64,000 nucleotides of DNA from Eonycteris spelaea (Eukaryota > Chordata > Mammalia > Chiroptera > Pteropodidae), in assembly GCA_003508835.1 (NCBI GenBank), contig PUFA01000310.1, positions 1,178,001 to 1,242,000 on the forward strand. Direction: 5' to 3'. Below, piece by piece: positions 33,001-45,489 of this stretch. The translations under genes were made by a program, and so were the position numbers. The notes below the pieces were generated by a model. The model did no database searches, had not been told where the DNA came from, and saw only the letters and a program-made list of their open reading frames with translations. The stretch's first letter is position 1. The number at the start of each line of letters is the position of its first letter.

Positions 33001-36000
33001 ATGCATGCTAGAGGAGCTTGGGGACTTGTGCGGGAGATGGGCCTCCTGGAAGTGGCTATTCATCTACCAGGAGGAAACTATTTTAATATTATAATAACTG
33101 GTACACCAGTACCACCAAACAGGCGGGCATGATCTGGCAGGCAGCATGGGAAACTGTTATAATTCTAGTGAAGCTGGTGGACACAGTACAAGGCACACAC
33201 GGATTCAATCCAGTGCATATCCCCACCTCCATCCCCTCACACATATTTTTCATTTGTTCTCTTGTTTCACAGCGTAACACATACGATCCCCCATGTTCAC
33301 GACAACAAACCTAAGGACATCAGTTACCTTACTCTGTTCCCACAAGGACAATGAACAAAATATTCTCGCCTCGATCATCTAACTGACTTTTGTGCCCAGA
33401 TAACTATCAAGTCCCCATACAGGATTCCCCCAAAACGTCCTGCCCTTCTCTTTTCAAGGAAGATATTTCTCTGAACTACCGTTTGAAAGGGCCAGCTCTT
33501 GGAGGGTGGAATATACCTGCATTTAGCAAGCTTATTTGGAGACAACGGCAGTAAAGGATGAGATTCCCTTGAAGGCTGTTTTGCCTGTGGCTACATTCTG
33601 CAGTTGTAAGAAGGGACTGAGAGCAGGGAGGAGCAGTGGCTTGAGGCACAAGGAAAATCTTTAATGTGTTGGCTTCAGGAGGTAGCTCCAGTGGGCTCCA
33701 GGTCAAGTGGCCAGCCTGTGAATATTCTGTCCTCCACTTAAATGCTCACGGAAGTAAGACAGCACTGCTAATTGCAGAGAGCATGGACACCAGGCTAAGC
33801 ATGAAAGGAAAAAGGGTGCCTTTCTGTCTCCCATGTCCAGTATGTCAGTGGCTGCTTTATGCTGAGGTTTCATTGCATATTTAAATAATTGAACAAGGAC
33901 ATAAAGTCTGCCGCTGGGTTAGGGGAGGAAAGGCTGCCTTTGGGGCTGGTGCTGCCAGGGCCGGGGTGGGGGGTGGGGGGAGTGGGGCTGGCAGTCCTGT
34001 GGATTTACAGCCCCTAGCGTGTTCACGAGATGATGGCTCTAATTCTCCTAGTGGTTGTGACGGGACTGTGGAGCTCTGGGGGGTGGGGAGAGCTGGGCTG
34101 GGGCAGCATCTAGGGGCAGCTGAGAAATAAGTGATTTGCAGGTCACCCTTCCCTTTCACGTCACCTCAGCCCCCATCAATTCCAAAGACGAGCCAGCTCT
34201 AGCCCCAACCAGTCCCCCAAATTTACACTCCCCTCCTCAGTCCCGTGGTGCCCAATACAGAAATGGAACGCACCATATATTTTCTTGCTGTTCCCCAAGT
34301 TTATAATGCCATTAGCGTGATCTACGATGGGCTGGCTTATGGAGAGAGCAAAGTAATAATACCGAGAGGAAATGCCCATAACCTGGGGGGGGGGGGGGCG
34401 GGGCAGGTGAGAATGATGGAAAGTGCAATGGTCTGGAGAAACGGCAGCTCAGCGATGGGATACCCGGAGCAGGGGCGGTGCGTGGATGGAAAGCAAGCCC
34501 TTTAGCCAGGTTTGGCTTTCTTTGTCTCAAAAGAGGGGGAAGGGCATGGCAAGGGCGGTTTCCTTGCTTTGGGTTGGGTCCCAGCGATGGCCCCTCGAGA
34601 CAAGGGGAACAGAATCACTGACAACATGGGCTGGCTGATTTCTCCCGAGTCCCGGTGCCGGGGTACGTGCCCTTGGCCGGGGGTTGTTTCAGCACCCAGG
34701 GGCCAAGCAGCAGCTCTGGGCTTAGCATCTTCCTCGCCTCGTCAGCTCCTCAGTCCCGGAGAGTTCTGACCCTTGGGATCGGCGGGCATCGTGGTATCCA
34801 TCCCGGTTACGGACGGCGCCTCGGGAGTAGCGGGGGGGTAGGGGAGGTTGGGAGAACGATTCAAGCACAGCTTTGGAAATCAAATAGAATTAATTTTGCC
34901 TCTTCTGATCTTACAACTGTTCTCTGGAGTAAGCTCTGCTTGAACTTCAAGAAGAGACGGGCTGCGGGAACCCCCTTTCCGCGCCTGTGCCCCGTGGGCC
35001 TGATGTGCTTCGCCTTCCGAGCAAAGCCCTTCCAGTCTGGCGTCTGCGTAAGAGAACTCCAGCTGCGGTCCACTTCGCTTTCTAGTTTCGATGAGGGGAA
35101 AAAACAGTACGATAATCGGTCGAGGACACATTTTTGCCAATAGCAATGCTTTTCCGTGGAGGTTCACCTCTGTTCCCTAAAAATCTCCATTATGAAGTGT
35201 GTGGGCATGATGGGGTGTTCGGGTCAGCAGGCAGATGAGCCTGGGGATTCCAGAGCCACTCGGGGACCAGTGGCTCCTCCGGCTTGGTAGAGGTGAGGGC
35301 GGGCATGGCCCTGTTAATGGCTGCCCCAGTGACAAACCATTCCATCGGGAAGCAAGAGTTTCCGCAGATGCTGGGAGAACAGGACTCAGAGCAGGACGAC
35401 CCTCTTGTCCCACTCCAGTTTTCCCTCGCCTTCCTCTCCCTCCTCGCTTTGGTACCCAGGCTCTGGCAGCTGACCTAAAGACCCGGGGTTGTTCACACAA
35501 TGCCATCGGGAGCTGAAACAAAATCTTTCCTTGTAACTGGAGTATAGTTACCGTAAACAACATATGTTACTGGGCATTCTATTTCTCATAATTGTAATTA
35601 TGCTAGAATACTTGCCATTAATATAATAACAACAATGATTGACCAGTCCTCTGTTCTGGACCAATAACTTCCCCTGAATACACTGTTTGTTCAGGGGGGA
35701 TAAAAAGGTAATTCGACATCCCTGGTGATAGTCAACGACTCCAGTGTTGAAACTGGAAGACACACAGATGAAAGCCTTCCTGGGGTACAGCATGGTGCTG
35801 GGCAGATGAAAAGCCACCTGGCAGCATCCCTCTTGGCTAACAAAAGGACCTTGTCTGCATCCTACACTCAGAGGTGAAAGGGAAATGAAAACCTGGGGAC
35901 TTTCAGAAGAATCACTGGGCTGGGGTCTCACCTTCGTTCCAAGAGGGTAGGTATGCCCCTGGGCATCCAGGGTTGCTGCAGGCCAAGTAAGTCACCTCAC

Positions 36001-36387
36001 TGGGTAAAACTGGGGGACCTAGGCCTCAGCTGGAACACTCACCCTGTAAGACCGCTCTGCGGGCATGGGCTTCCCTTAGATGCTGTCCAGCTTACTTCCA
36101 CTTGCAACCACAGACCTTCAGTGATCATGTAGACCAGGGCCCATGTCACACATTTCTAAATACAGATCTGCAGATCTCTTATACACCTTTAGGTCTCTCA
36201 CAATGCCTTGCATATGGGGAATGCTCGGGAACTGGGTAATGAAGGACAATGGTGACATGTAGCAAAGGTTCAGCTGGTGTAGAGAGGGGATGTGTGTGTT
36301 GGGAATTTCTACAAAATCACCTTCAAGTGTGTGATTTTCTTTGTTACCCCTTACTCTTGCTACTATCTCTTCCTAGGAACAACAACA

Positions 36388-36430
36388 ACAAAAAAAAAAA
36401 ACACAAACAAACAAACAAAAAATTTAAAAA
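36388..36430. repeat. A-rich / CAAA simple repeat
   Basis: AACAACAACAAAAAAAAAA followed by CAAACAAACAAACAAA. Confidence 0.85.
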
Positions 36431-38726
36431 ATAAATTACTGTATTTCCCTTAGTAGCCAGGGGCTTTCTTTTAAGCTCTGAAGACAATGACGTCCTTCCA
36501 CCGACTCAAAATGGCTGGATCAGTCAATAGCCCACATTTATTTACTTCTTTTCCCTTTGGAACATTCTCCGGAACGATGCTGCTATGACCATCACAAGGT
36601 GGTCAACGCTGGCTTCTCCTCCGTGTTGTATTCAAAATGGCCCTCGTATGGAGCTGGGTGGGAGGCAACCCCCAAGCTTTGTCAGAAGCACAGACTTAAA
36701 GCTTCCTTCTCTTAGAATAAGTATGCGCACAAGAAAATTAGGAACCAAAGTTAATTCCATTCAATTCAGTGATAAGGGAGGCATGGTGATCCCATGTCAT
36801 GCCGAGGCCTCTCACTGCAATAGCCTTCCAGGCTCACCACAGATCAGCTCACGTGAATTGGGAAGAATCGAAAGTTAGTCCATCTCCATGTCTCTCCACA
36901 GGCCATATTCCTCCAGGCCTCTCTCTTTCCTGGGTGTCCTAAGCACCAAATCCTGGGAGGTGCTGCGAATCCCCAGCAGGCTTTGCCAGTGCTCGGTATA
37001 GATGGGGCCTCATGCTTCGCTTGCAGTCTGGGCCCTTAAAGACATCATTCTTCTATGGGGATTCCTGAATTGCTCCGGGAAACGTGGTGGGCTCTTATTT
37101 TTTTTCTTCTAGTTCTTTTTCTCCCTCTTTCTGAGCAGCAGATGTCAGCTCCTTTTATAGATTTAAAAGAAAGAAACTTGGGAAAAGGGCTAGCGCACGA
37201 GAAAGAGAAAGCAGAGATTTGAAAACCTCCTTCAGGGTAATTACATGATTGGGGGCCTTCAAACGCCACCAGATAGCTCAGTTGTTTCTGCTTTCCTTTC
37301 ATTCTTAGGCCTCTCCACATTTGAGACCTCTGCCAGGTACGCCAGTCTGGAAAGAGGCCGGAAACCTCTTTGTCTCACTCCCGTCAAGTAACTTGCAGGT
37401 TTCTGAACAAAATAAAAGGAGGTGGCTTCCTGGGTGCTCAGCCCCTGGTCTTGGTGTACCAACCAGCCCTTCTGCTCCCGAGTTCATGGCCCAAACTAAA
37501 GGCCAAAGATCAAGGAGACTGTCCAGCCTTTTATCGGGATCTTCGTGCCACGGGTGTGCTCCCTTCCTGTCAGAGCCAAGTCTGTCCTATTAGCTTTAGC
37601 TCCATTTTGTTTTAGTTGAAGAGAGTAGGCAACAGACACATACACATCAGGTTCACAGTCTGACTTAAAGCCCAGATGTAACCTCTTCTCTCCTTTTCCC
37701 TATAAAGGGACAATCTAGGTTTGGGTCTTGTCTGGCCATTTCCCGTCAGAGACAGACACCATGGTACAGGGAGCGGGCCTCCTGTCTGGGGACTTCCATA
37801 ACCTCTTCATGTATGCGTGTGTGTGTGAGTGTGTGCATATTCTAAATAACAGCATTCCAAAGCAACCACTGTTGAGAACCACTGGCCCAACGGTTGGAAG
37901 CACACGAGCATCGTAATGTTTGAACGACAGCGGACTTTTCCACAGTCTTTTTATATTCGCTTCTCTTTGGAGTCTTTGCCCACAGACGTCCATGCTAAAA
38001 AACACATGGTCCCAACACAGTAGAGTATTTCTATTATGCTGATGAATAGTTTGCAAGGATAAGAGAACAGATTAGGAGGAACTAGGAACCCAGCGTCTTA
38101 GCTGTGGAGCCCACCTTCACCTCGGCGGTGCCCACACTGGACCGTGCAGCAGAACCGGAGCGCTGTGCCCCAGCCCGGAGGGTCTCATCCAGCTGGAGCG
38201 GAGCTGGAGACTGTGTTTCGAACAAGTCCGCAGGTGCTGCCGATGCTGCTTGCTGGTCTGGGAGCCGAACGTCGAGAACACCGCTTGGGCTGCTAAGTTG
38301 ACCGTTCTTTCAATTTTCTTCCTTTTACTTAATTTGATCCCTTTGACCTCAGTTCTGCACTGTGAACAGTGCTGTGAGGGACAGCTAAAAGCTGTACGTA
38401 GCCCTGCTGTGTACTTACAATTATTTCTAGGACACACATACACACACATCGTCTCTCTGGAATTGTTCTAGAACTCCCTCGGCTGGAGTGACCTGGAGTA
38501 CACCCTTTGTCTGGAACTGAACCCCCAGGACTGGCTCAGAGCCCACCAGCCCCAGTGTAGAGCTTTGCTTGTTTACCATTTGCACAAAGTGGCCCCTTGA
38601 GTCTCAGGGTTGGGGAGGAAGCGGGTGGTCCTGCAGGATTTGCCTTTGTCTCCCTTCAGGAAGGCCTGCCTGTATGTCCCATGCTCACTGCGAGTGACAC
38701 TCACCACTCTGGCTGCTGGGACCTAC

Positions 38727-38841
38727 CTCAGGCAGCTTCACTCGGCCTTCCTGGAAGGAGCAAGTCTTGGGGTCATGGGTGCAGACGTGCCGGTATTTAC
38801 ACCAGTGGCAGCGGAATGGGCTCTCCACGCAGGACAGGCAC
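38727..38841 (-). CDS. PLXNA4: PLXNA4 exon: PSI domain 2
   Basis: The exon has 115 bp: one base completing a split Ser codon and 38 codons, segment residues 161-198. The sequence [20 protein letters not shown], followed by THDPKTCSF, carries the dense cysteine and CHWC pattern of the second PSI module, and the exon ends EGRVKLPE. The acceptor is gcccag before GTGCC and the donor is gtaggt. It ends in phase 0. In frame, no indel. It is flanked upstream by a 2.3-kb intron and downstream by a 9.9-kb intron. Confidence 0.94.
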
Positions 38842-41185
38842 CTGGGCACAGAGGAGGAGAGGCACAAATCAGAGAACCTGGGTGAACCCAAAGCAGAGAG
38901 CTTAAGACTCTTGGGTCTAGCAAAACATTTTTTAGTAGTAAGAAAAACCACCCTCAAACACTCAGGAAGAGCAAATCTTATCTAAATCCATTCCCTGTCT
39001 TTCCAAGTCCTCAGCAAGCCAAGAATCTCTGGCCTCTTCTCCTTCACCCAGGTAGTGACAACCCTGGTTGCCAAGGGCCTTATCGACCACCTTCCATCTC
39101 CACAGGATGCTGCTCTTCTTTGTGGAATTGGGGCACAACAAGGTCTGGAGTAGAGGGGCTGGTCCAGAGAACCCATGAGAATTAGGGCAAACAAAGAAAC
39201 TGAGTTTAATTTAAACCGACTCCGGGTCTTGGCTGACAAGGACCCACAAACCCACCCTGGCAAAGGCAGGTCCTGAGGCTGCTCTCTGAGTGGGTTGGGC
39301 TCCTCCTATACAGTTGGCAACCCCACCTCTACACTTCACCCTCAGGAAACAAAGGCAGCTTTGTAAGAGTTCCTTCCTGCTTAAAAACGCAACATGGTTC
39401 CGCCTTCCGAAGGGTAAACCCCAAAGGCCTTGCCATGCAGGCTAAGCTCTTCCTGATGTTCAGATCCATGTCCCCACATGTGTGTGTGCTTCAGCCACGA
39501 ACAGGCCATGCTCTCCTCATGCCGTCCTACCTGGAGTACCACTTCCGCTTCTCCCCCTTGGCCATCTTATCTTCCTTCTTTGACCAACGGAGAATTGGTC
39601 GCGCTAGGCCCTTATTCTATGAATCCCTTTGCTTTATGTCTCTGGGGCAGTACTGGCTTTGTTGTACTATATTTCACTTATTCGCCATCTACTTCATCCA
39701 CTAGTCCACTAGGCCATGACTCCTGGAGGGCAGGATTGAGTCTCTGCATCTTACTAATTTTTGATAATCTGTCTAATGAGTCATACATTGCCTTGTCCAT
39801 AGTAGAGACTCACAGTCTTTTTTTTGTGGACAGAATGGAAACTTCACACATGATTTCATCCATTACTCTGCTTTGCTATGGGGCAAAGGGGGAGTGAGGG
39901 ATTAGGTCACCAAGTGGTAAAGCCATGGGAAGGTCAGTGGCAAGAAGCAGAAAGAGAACTCCATTGTCAAAGCACTTGATCTTGGCTGCGAGGTCTGGTT
40001 GCCTCATACTTGGGGCTCCAAAGAGAGCCAACTGCTGCCATAACCAGAGATCTAAACCCCCACATTCCACCAGGCTAGAATCCAAAAATGTCTTTGGTTA
40101 TGTTAATTAGCTGGACCTGTCTGGAGAGGGAAATAGAGCAGCGTATGAAAGCAGGGAAGGCTTTTCGAGATGGGTCCTACAGTTTTCACACTGTGCTCTC
40201 TGGAACCCTGTGGGGTCCCATGAAGCTTCTTTGGAGACTGTATGAGGGGGTAGACATGTGGGGTTCCTAGGCAGACGGGTCCCAGACCCCCTCAATCCTC
40301 TACCCGAGTAGCTTCTACTCCCATCTATCTTGGATATCGTGCTTCCACACCTATTTTTGGTTGGAGAAAGGTTTCTATGGTGAAAAAAAGAATGGCTTAT
40401 GCCTTCTCAACCTAGTCCAATCCCATCATTTGAGAGAGGAAGGCATCATGTAATAACAGCAAAAACGTGAGCAGCGCCCACACGGTTGGCCAGACACCTC
40501 TAACCGCTTTCCTGGCCATAGCTCTTCTGGCCCTGGCGCCGTGCTGCGGGCCAGGAAGGGTCGATGGGCAGGGGCAGCCGCCAGCAGCATCCTGGCCAAT
40601 GCTGCTCTCCTGGGACAGTGCCCTTGCCACGCCAGCTGTTAAATATCCATATGCCGTCCCCGAAGAAGGACTTCTCCGTCCCCATTTACAGAGGACACTG
40701 GGGCACAGACTGTCTGGAGCCTCTGCCCTCTGTGGCCTCTTTGGGAAGTGGAGGCTTCAGTCAAACAGGGCCAGAGCTGGAGCTAGAGCTGGGCTGGGGC
40801 CGCCAGGCAGGAGCCCACCCACCAGTACCTTTCCCCACTCTGACCCTCTCCAGCCGGAGTCCTGACCCAGCCTGTGGGGCACTGTGCAGAGCTGGGCATT
40901 CAGTGATGCGCTGGGCCACGTGCCCTTACCTGGATGCACATGGGGGGTTCTTTCCCACCTCAGGCCCCTCCCCTCACTCGGGTGCTGGCTGCACCCCCTT
41001 CCTCAACAGATGGTAGGAAGTGAGTCAGGTTAGACACTAGAGGAGGGGCCTGTCTGCTTCAGGGGTGAAGGAGGGCTCCCTGCGGGGCCTCTCAGTGTTA
41101 ACTCTTGCGAACGGTGCTGGCGGCTTCGATCGCTTGATGAACCTGACTGTGGGAACAGGGAGCTGAGGGGGCTGGGGGCACTTAC
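38842..41185. other. PLXNA4 intron, 2.3 kb
   Basis: The main recognisable content is an L2 3' end in sense orientation (about 39430-39820). The last 700 bp before 41185 is GC-rich single-copy sequence. Confidence 0.75.
39430..39820 (+). mobile_element. L2 LINE 3' end, sense
   Basis: CTCCTGGAGGGCAGGATTGA, then GCCTTGTCCATAGTAGAGAC, match the conserved L2 3' end. The upstream pyrimidine-rich part fits as well. Confidence 0.65.
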
Positions 41186-41284
41186 GAGTTATGAACGCTG
41201 CAGTTGTAGAAGACAAAGCTGGTGCTGGCAAAGGTCATGCCTGTTTCCTTCGACTTGAGCTGCAGCTGGACGACATGGTGGTCC
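41186..41284 (-). CDS. PLXNA4: PLXNA4 exon with 1-base deficit at its 5' edge: linker to PSI 2
   Basis: The exon as read has 99 bp. The plexin frame needs one base, then [18 protein letters not shown] through VFYNCSVHN, then two bases. The preceding exon ends with only one base of the split Gly codon, so 100 bp is expected. The acceptor cag is followed by GGACC where GGGACC would restore frame, so one G of a G run across the splice junction appears to be missing at about 41283-41285. The donor is gtaagt. The encoded piece leads into PSI 2 and has an NCS sequon. An error in the sequence is the simplest explanation. Confidence 0.88.
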
Positions 41285-42511
41285 CTGCAGAGGGGAGCCG
41301 GCCAGGAGGTCAGGGGTAAGGCCAAGGCCCTGTGGCGGGTTCCCACTGAGAGTCAGGTACCCTGGGAAAGGGGAGCCTGCTGTACCTTGAGACGGGGTGC
41401 TCTCAGCTCTAACAGTTCTCTGATTCAGTGGGCCCAGCCTCGGGCAACCCCAAGAGCAGCTGCAGAAGGCAGTTCTGGTCCATTCCTCTTTCCACACTCC
41501 ACCCCTGGCACCTACCCCTCATTTGCTCACTAGCTCCTCAATGTGCACATACACAGACGCTGACAGAGATTCCAGTGTGCGTTCATGCACACGCATGATC
41601 TCCGTGCCAGACTCGCAGAAGTATAAAACACACACTGATTAGCTACCAGGAGAAATGTGATGCCGCTCAGTAATGCTGCCACAGACTACGCAAGAGGCTT
41701 GTGCGTGCGTGTGTGTGTGTGTGCGCGCGTGCACACACGTGCTTAATCTGCATCTCTGGAAAGAGAGACCCTGTTCTGACGCCCCTCCTCTGGTGGGCTC
41801 GGGGCTCCACTTGAATGGGAACCCCTGGAATCCTCAGCTGGTGCCAAGAGGCGCTGGAGCCCATGTTTAATTCACAGACCTGACCCCAGGCCCCACTTCC
41901 AGCCTTGTGCTGTGCCTTCCCCCAAAGCCTCATTAATCAAGCTGCCTGGAACAAACGTGGCAAGCCCAAGTGGGAGGCCAGCATGGAATCAATCTGCCCA
42001 GGCTGGGTCTGTCCCCCGACAGCATTGGGCCCCCGTCCCTACCAGTATAGCTGGCCACAAACAGGCAGCTCTGGGAAGGCTGGGCAGGGCGAGGTGGGGC
42101 AGTGGTCCAAGGTCAGGGTGAGGGTGGGGTAAGGCGACAAATGACCCCCAGGACCCCACTCCTGCTCCTCCTCTGCTGCCCCTCTATGCCAACCCTCTCA
42201 AGCTCCAGTACGATCCATGAACCTTGCTGGCACAGTCTGACGCTATCCTGGCCTTGCCTTCTAGCCACCGGCTCTGCAGCTGCTTCTCACCCAGGATGAG
42301 GTTGACTCTCAGATGCCAGCTGGTTTCAACAGCCAATTCCAAGGGAAGCAAAGGGACATACTGCCTCCCCCCTCTTCCTGTAACATACTCACCTACCTAC
42401 ACCACTTCCTCCAACCCAGAGGCTCCCTCAATCCCCCCACGTCTGTCCTGAGTGCTCATGCAGGTGGGAGGAAAGACGTACCACCCAGCTTTGTCTTCGG
42501 GGACCGCTCAC
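41285..42511. other. PLXNA4 intron, 1.2 kb
   Basis: It holds a GT/GC/CA alternating tract at 41700-41745. No other repeat or exon was recognised. Confidence 0.75.
41700..41745. repeat. GT/GC/CA alternating tract
   Basis: GTGCGTGCGTGTGTGTGTGT, then GCGCGCGTGCACACACGTGC. Confidence 0.9.
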
Positions 42512-42665
42512 CGTTCTCTGTGATTATCCGGGGCACCTCCTTGGCCGCTGGGGAGTAGCACTGGATCTGATTGCCTACCACCAGCCCATCCATCTCTGAC
42601 AGGTCCTCAAAGGTGCAGTTGACGCCGGCTGACAGCTCGGGGACATTGTATGTCTCCAGGACCAG
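42512..42665 (-). CDS. PLXNA4: PLXNA4 exon: Ig-like linker between PSI 1 and PSI 2
   Basis: The exon has 154 bp, 51 codons plus one base, segment residues 76-126. It reads LVLETYNVPELSAGVNC and ends at an ITEN motif, with an NCT sequon inside. The acceptor is ttcacag and the donor is gtgagc at 42511. In RNA sense the intron upstream of the acceptor is strongly pyrimidine-rich for about 200 nt. The exon ends in phase 1. The next exon in this sequence starts one base out of register with it (see 41186-41284). Confidence 0.93.
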
Positions 42666-43394
42666 CTGTGAACACCCCGGCAGAGGGAGAGAGAGAAGGG
42701 GAGTGAAAAGGGGGAAAAGAAAGGTGTGGAATAAAAGAAGAAAGAGGGAGAGCAAGGGAGACCAGATTGAAAGAAAAGAGAAGGCACGACGTGAGGCAAT
42801 ATTGATAACGAGAAGAAGAGACCCAGTTTATTACGAGAGCATATAGAGAAGGCGGTGGGATGTAAAGAGACAGAGAAGAAAGGAAGTTTATTATGTATGA
42901 ATGGAGCCGGCCCCAGGAAGCAGACTGTCTAGGGGATTTGTATGTAGAAAAGAAGGAGAGGAGGACTGAGGCACTGCTCATCGAGCTCCTCTTCCACTGC
43001 CCCCCGTTTTAGAAAAATGTCAACACTAGCCACCAAGTGTCCAGTGCAAGAATGCGGGAGCCATCGTACCCCTGTGTCTCTCTGCACACACACCGTTCCC
43101 ATCTTATAGACAAAGATATTGTTCCCAACCCTCTCCCTCTCTGGCATCCTTTGGATCATTTCGGTATCGGTTCTCCTTGTTTTCCTACCCATTATGCATA
43201 AGGCCTCTTCTCGAATATTCCTGTACATGCCCACCTCTTCCATCCCCAGGGGCAGCGTCTTCAACACCTGGTGCTGCTCTTGAGCAGCTTGGCTGGCCAG
43301 GCTGGGCCCCACCCTCCCGAGGGCGCTGGGCCGTGGCCCTCTTTGGCGGGGAGGGCTCTGCCCACCTCCCTGGCCCTGGCCACACTGCCCTTAC
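42666..43394. other. PLXNA4 intron, 729 bp, with long purine tract
   Basis: The part next to the 42665 acceptor (42680-42900, plus strand) is very rich in GA/AAG, hence pyrimidine-rich in the RNA. The rest is single-copy. Confidence 0.8.
42680..42900. repeat. Long GA-rich purine tract
   Basis: GAGGGAGAGAGAGAAGGGGA and AAAGAAGAAAGAGGGAGAGC type sequence, with few pyrimidines over about 200 bp, immediately upstream in RNA sense of the 42665 acceptor. Confidence 0.8.
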
Positions 43395-43518
43395 CAGGAC
43401 GTTGTACTGAGAAACGGAGATGTTGCTGGGGTGGACGGTCAGCCGGACACACTGCTTCATCTCGGAGGCAAACCTGCGGGGCTCTCTCGACCGCTCACAC
43501 CTCTCCTTCCGGGTGCAC
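43395..43518 (-). CDS. PLXNA4: PLXNA4 exon: end of PSI 1 and start of linker
   Basis: The exon has 124 bp: one base completing a split Ala codon and 41 codons, segment residues 34-75. It begins CTRKERCERSREPRRF, supplying the last PSI-1 cysteines, and continues through MKQCVRLTVHPSNISVS, which includes an N-glycosylation sequon (NIS). The acceptor is accag before GTGC and the donor is gtaagg. It ends in phase 0 and reads straight into the exon at 42665. In frame, no indel. Confidence 0.94.
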
Positions 43519-43639
43519 CTGGTTGGGAGAGATGATGAGGGCCTCAGGAGAAGGTGTCTGGTCCAGCAAGGGTCTGATGCAGAGGCGGAGCATTGTCAGT
43601 GGCTGCCAAGCCAAGTCCAAACTCGGCCTTCTCTGACCG

Positions 43640-44040
43640 ACCTTTTTGCTTCCTTCCGCCAGCCTGGTCCTCCCTCATCATGCATGAATTTGAAAAAGGA
43701 AGTCATCCCAATTGAGAGCCATCCTAAGTCATCCCCTCACCTCCTCCTCATCCACAGAGTTCCAAAGTCCTCTCTATTCCACCTCCCCGCTCATCCTCGG
43801 CCCTTGCCGCTCTCCCCGCTCCTCAGGCAAACTGAGACTTGTTCTTTGCACGTGCATGTTATTCTCTTCTAGACTTCTTTGTCGCTGTGCTTGCCAGTTC
43901 TGTCTGCACCGCCCCCTCCCCACTTTCCCCGTCTAACATCTATCTAGCCTTCCAGACATGGTTCAGCTATCACGCACCTGGACTCCCTCACCCCTCCGCG
44001 CTAACCCACCCCCACCTCAGGCCAAGTTAAGAGCACTGCT
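43640..44040 (+). mobile_element. Possible L2 fragment
   Basis: A pyrimidine-rich 400-bp stretch with L2-like phrases (TTGTTCTTTGCACGTGCATG, CTTCCAGACATGGTTCAGCT). Strongly diverged. Confidence 0.4.
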
Positions 44041-44589
44041 GAGTTTCCTGCGGTCTAGAACTTCTCAGATTATACGGCAATTATTGGGCTGAGCGCAGCC
44101 CTCACCTGCCAAGCGTGAGCTGCTCAAAAGAAGAAGCCCCCCCCCCCCGACTTATTTTGGTGTCCCCTGTAATCCTCACGCCCGGCAGACGGAAGATAAA
44201 CACAGGCGGGTAGAAGGAGAGAAGGCAGGATCAGAGGAGCCGAGTGCACTAGTTCAAAGCTGCTCCGGAGCCCGACGGCTTCGGGTCGGAATCGCAGCAC
44301 AGGATGTCTGCCACAGGAGGTGCGCTGTGATCGCTCAGAGTCCGGTGCCGTTCAAAGCGGACTGTGTCACAGGCGGACCACATCCAGGGTGACCTGGGAA
44401 TCTCGCAGTTATCCTAACGGATGGAGCCTTGTGGAAAGTGCACATAAACCTCGTGGCCCTCACCCCAGTTCACGTGTCACACGTGGGGGAAGGTGCTTAA
44501 GCCGTCTGCCGGGGCCAGGGCCATCGCCCTGGGGAGATCAGGGACAAAAGGGATGGCCTTGGAATAGGTTGGATGTGTAATGCGAACGT

Positions 44590-44770
44590 GAACAACTGAA
44601 TTGTGAATAATGCCGTCACGGCTCCTAGTGCCCACCTGCGTATCAGGCACCGTGATGAGGGGCTGGCAGTCTACGTCACTTAAGTCTCTCGACAATGCCG
44701 CGAGGTAGGTACCATTTTACACCCCGCTTTATAGATCAGGAAACTGCAGAGAGGGTGGTAAGTCGCGATG
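44590..44770 (-). mobile_element. MIR SINE, antisense
   Basis: CGAGGTAGGTACCATTTTAC, then TATAGATCAGGAAACTGCAG and AGAGGGTGGTAAGTC, match reverse MIR. Confidence 0.7.
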
Positions 44771-45489
44771 CTGCCTTCATGCGCTTGGAGCAATGACAAA
44801 ATGTCCCCTCGATCCTCTTCTCTAGGCTGATGGCTCTTCGGGTCGGCCACTAACTAAGAAGCAGCGACCTGTGACCTGTGCATTCTCCAGGACCCTTCTA
44901 GGACTCCCATTCCAAGAGTGAAAGGTCGGACACGCATGTGGTTGTCTCCCAAGCTGCCCTCACAGATCTGTGGCAACATGGGCGTCTGCCTTCAAGGCTG
45001 GGAAGTTAATTTACCGGGCTAGCTTCTCTGGAAGGACTTCATTACCTCCGGCCATTAAGCTAATGTTATAGACTTTTCCAGGGTCTACGCTGACATCGCT
45101 ATTAATAGCGTTTGAACTCCGTGAACAGCAGACCCAGAGAGCTGGGACAGGCTTAAATTATTCACTCTCTCCCCAACTTTGATGTTCCTATTTCTAAGAG
45201 CAATCAGTAAGTGTGAGAAATGTCTTTGATTAAATTATGAAGGGGGGGGGGAAATGAAGCCGCTTTCAGGCCAAACAACACCTGGAGTGGTTACCAAATA
45301 GAGATCCAGATAGAAAAGAGAGGCCTCCGTCCCTCTTCCGGGGGGGCACAAAGGAACCTCGTTGGGGGATCTCAAGAGAAGTCCTACCTGCATGGTTTGC
45401 CGCTCCCCAAGTTCATGTGGCTACATCCTGCCATGTTCCCAAGAGCCCCAAACTAACATCTCATTAGGTCTCACTAGGGAAGCCACCTA

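Larger units (their letters stand above)
28854..38726. other. PLXNA4 intron, 9.9 kb
   Basis: It holds an L1 3' end (30330-30890), an 82-nt foldback (31511-31592), a 12-bp tandem repeat (31693-31726), an AT-rich block with homeodomain-like motifs (31850-32030), two adjacent MIR-like pieces (32720-33000), G and A homopolymer runs (about 34386-34398; 36388-36430), and otherwise single-copy sequence. No exon was recognised. Confidence 0.7.

Noticed and set aside
44250..44400. Possible tRNA-like or MIR segment
   Set aside because: Only scattered resemblance to a MIR head; no cloverleaf and no clean boundaries.
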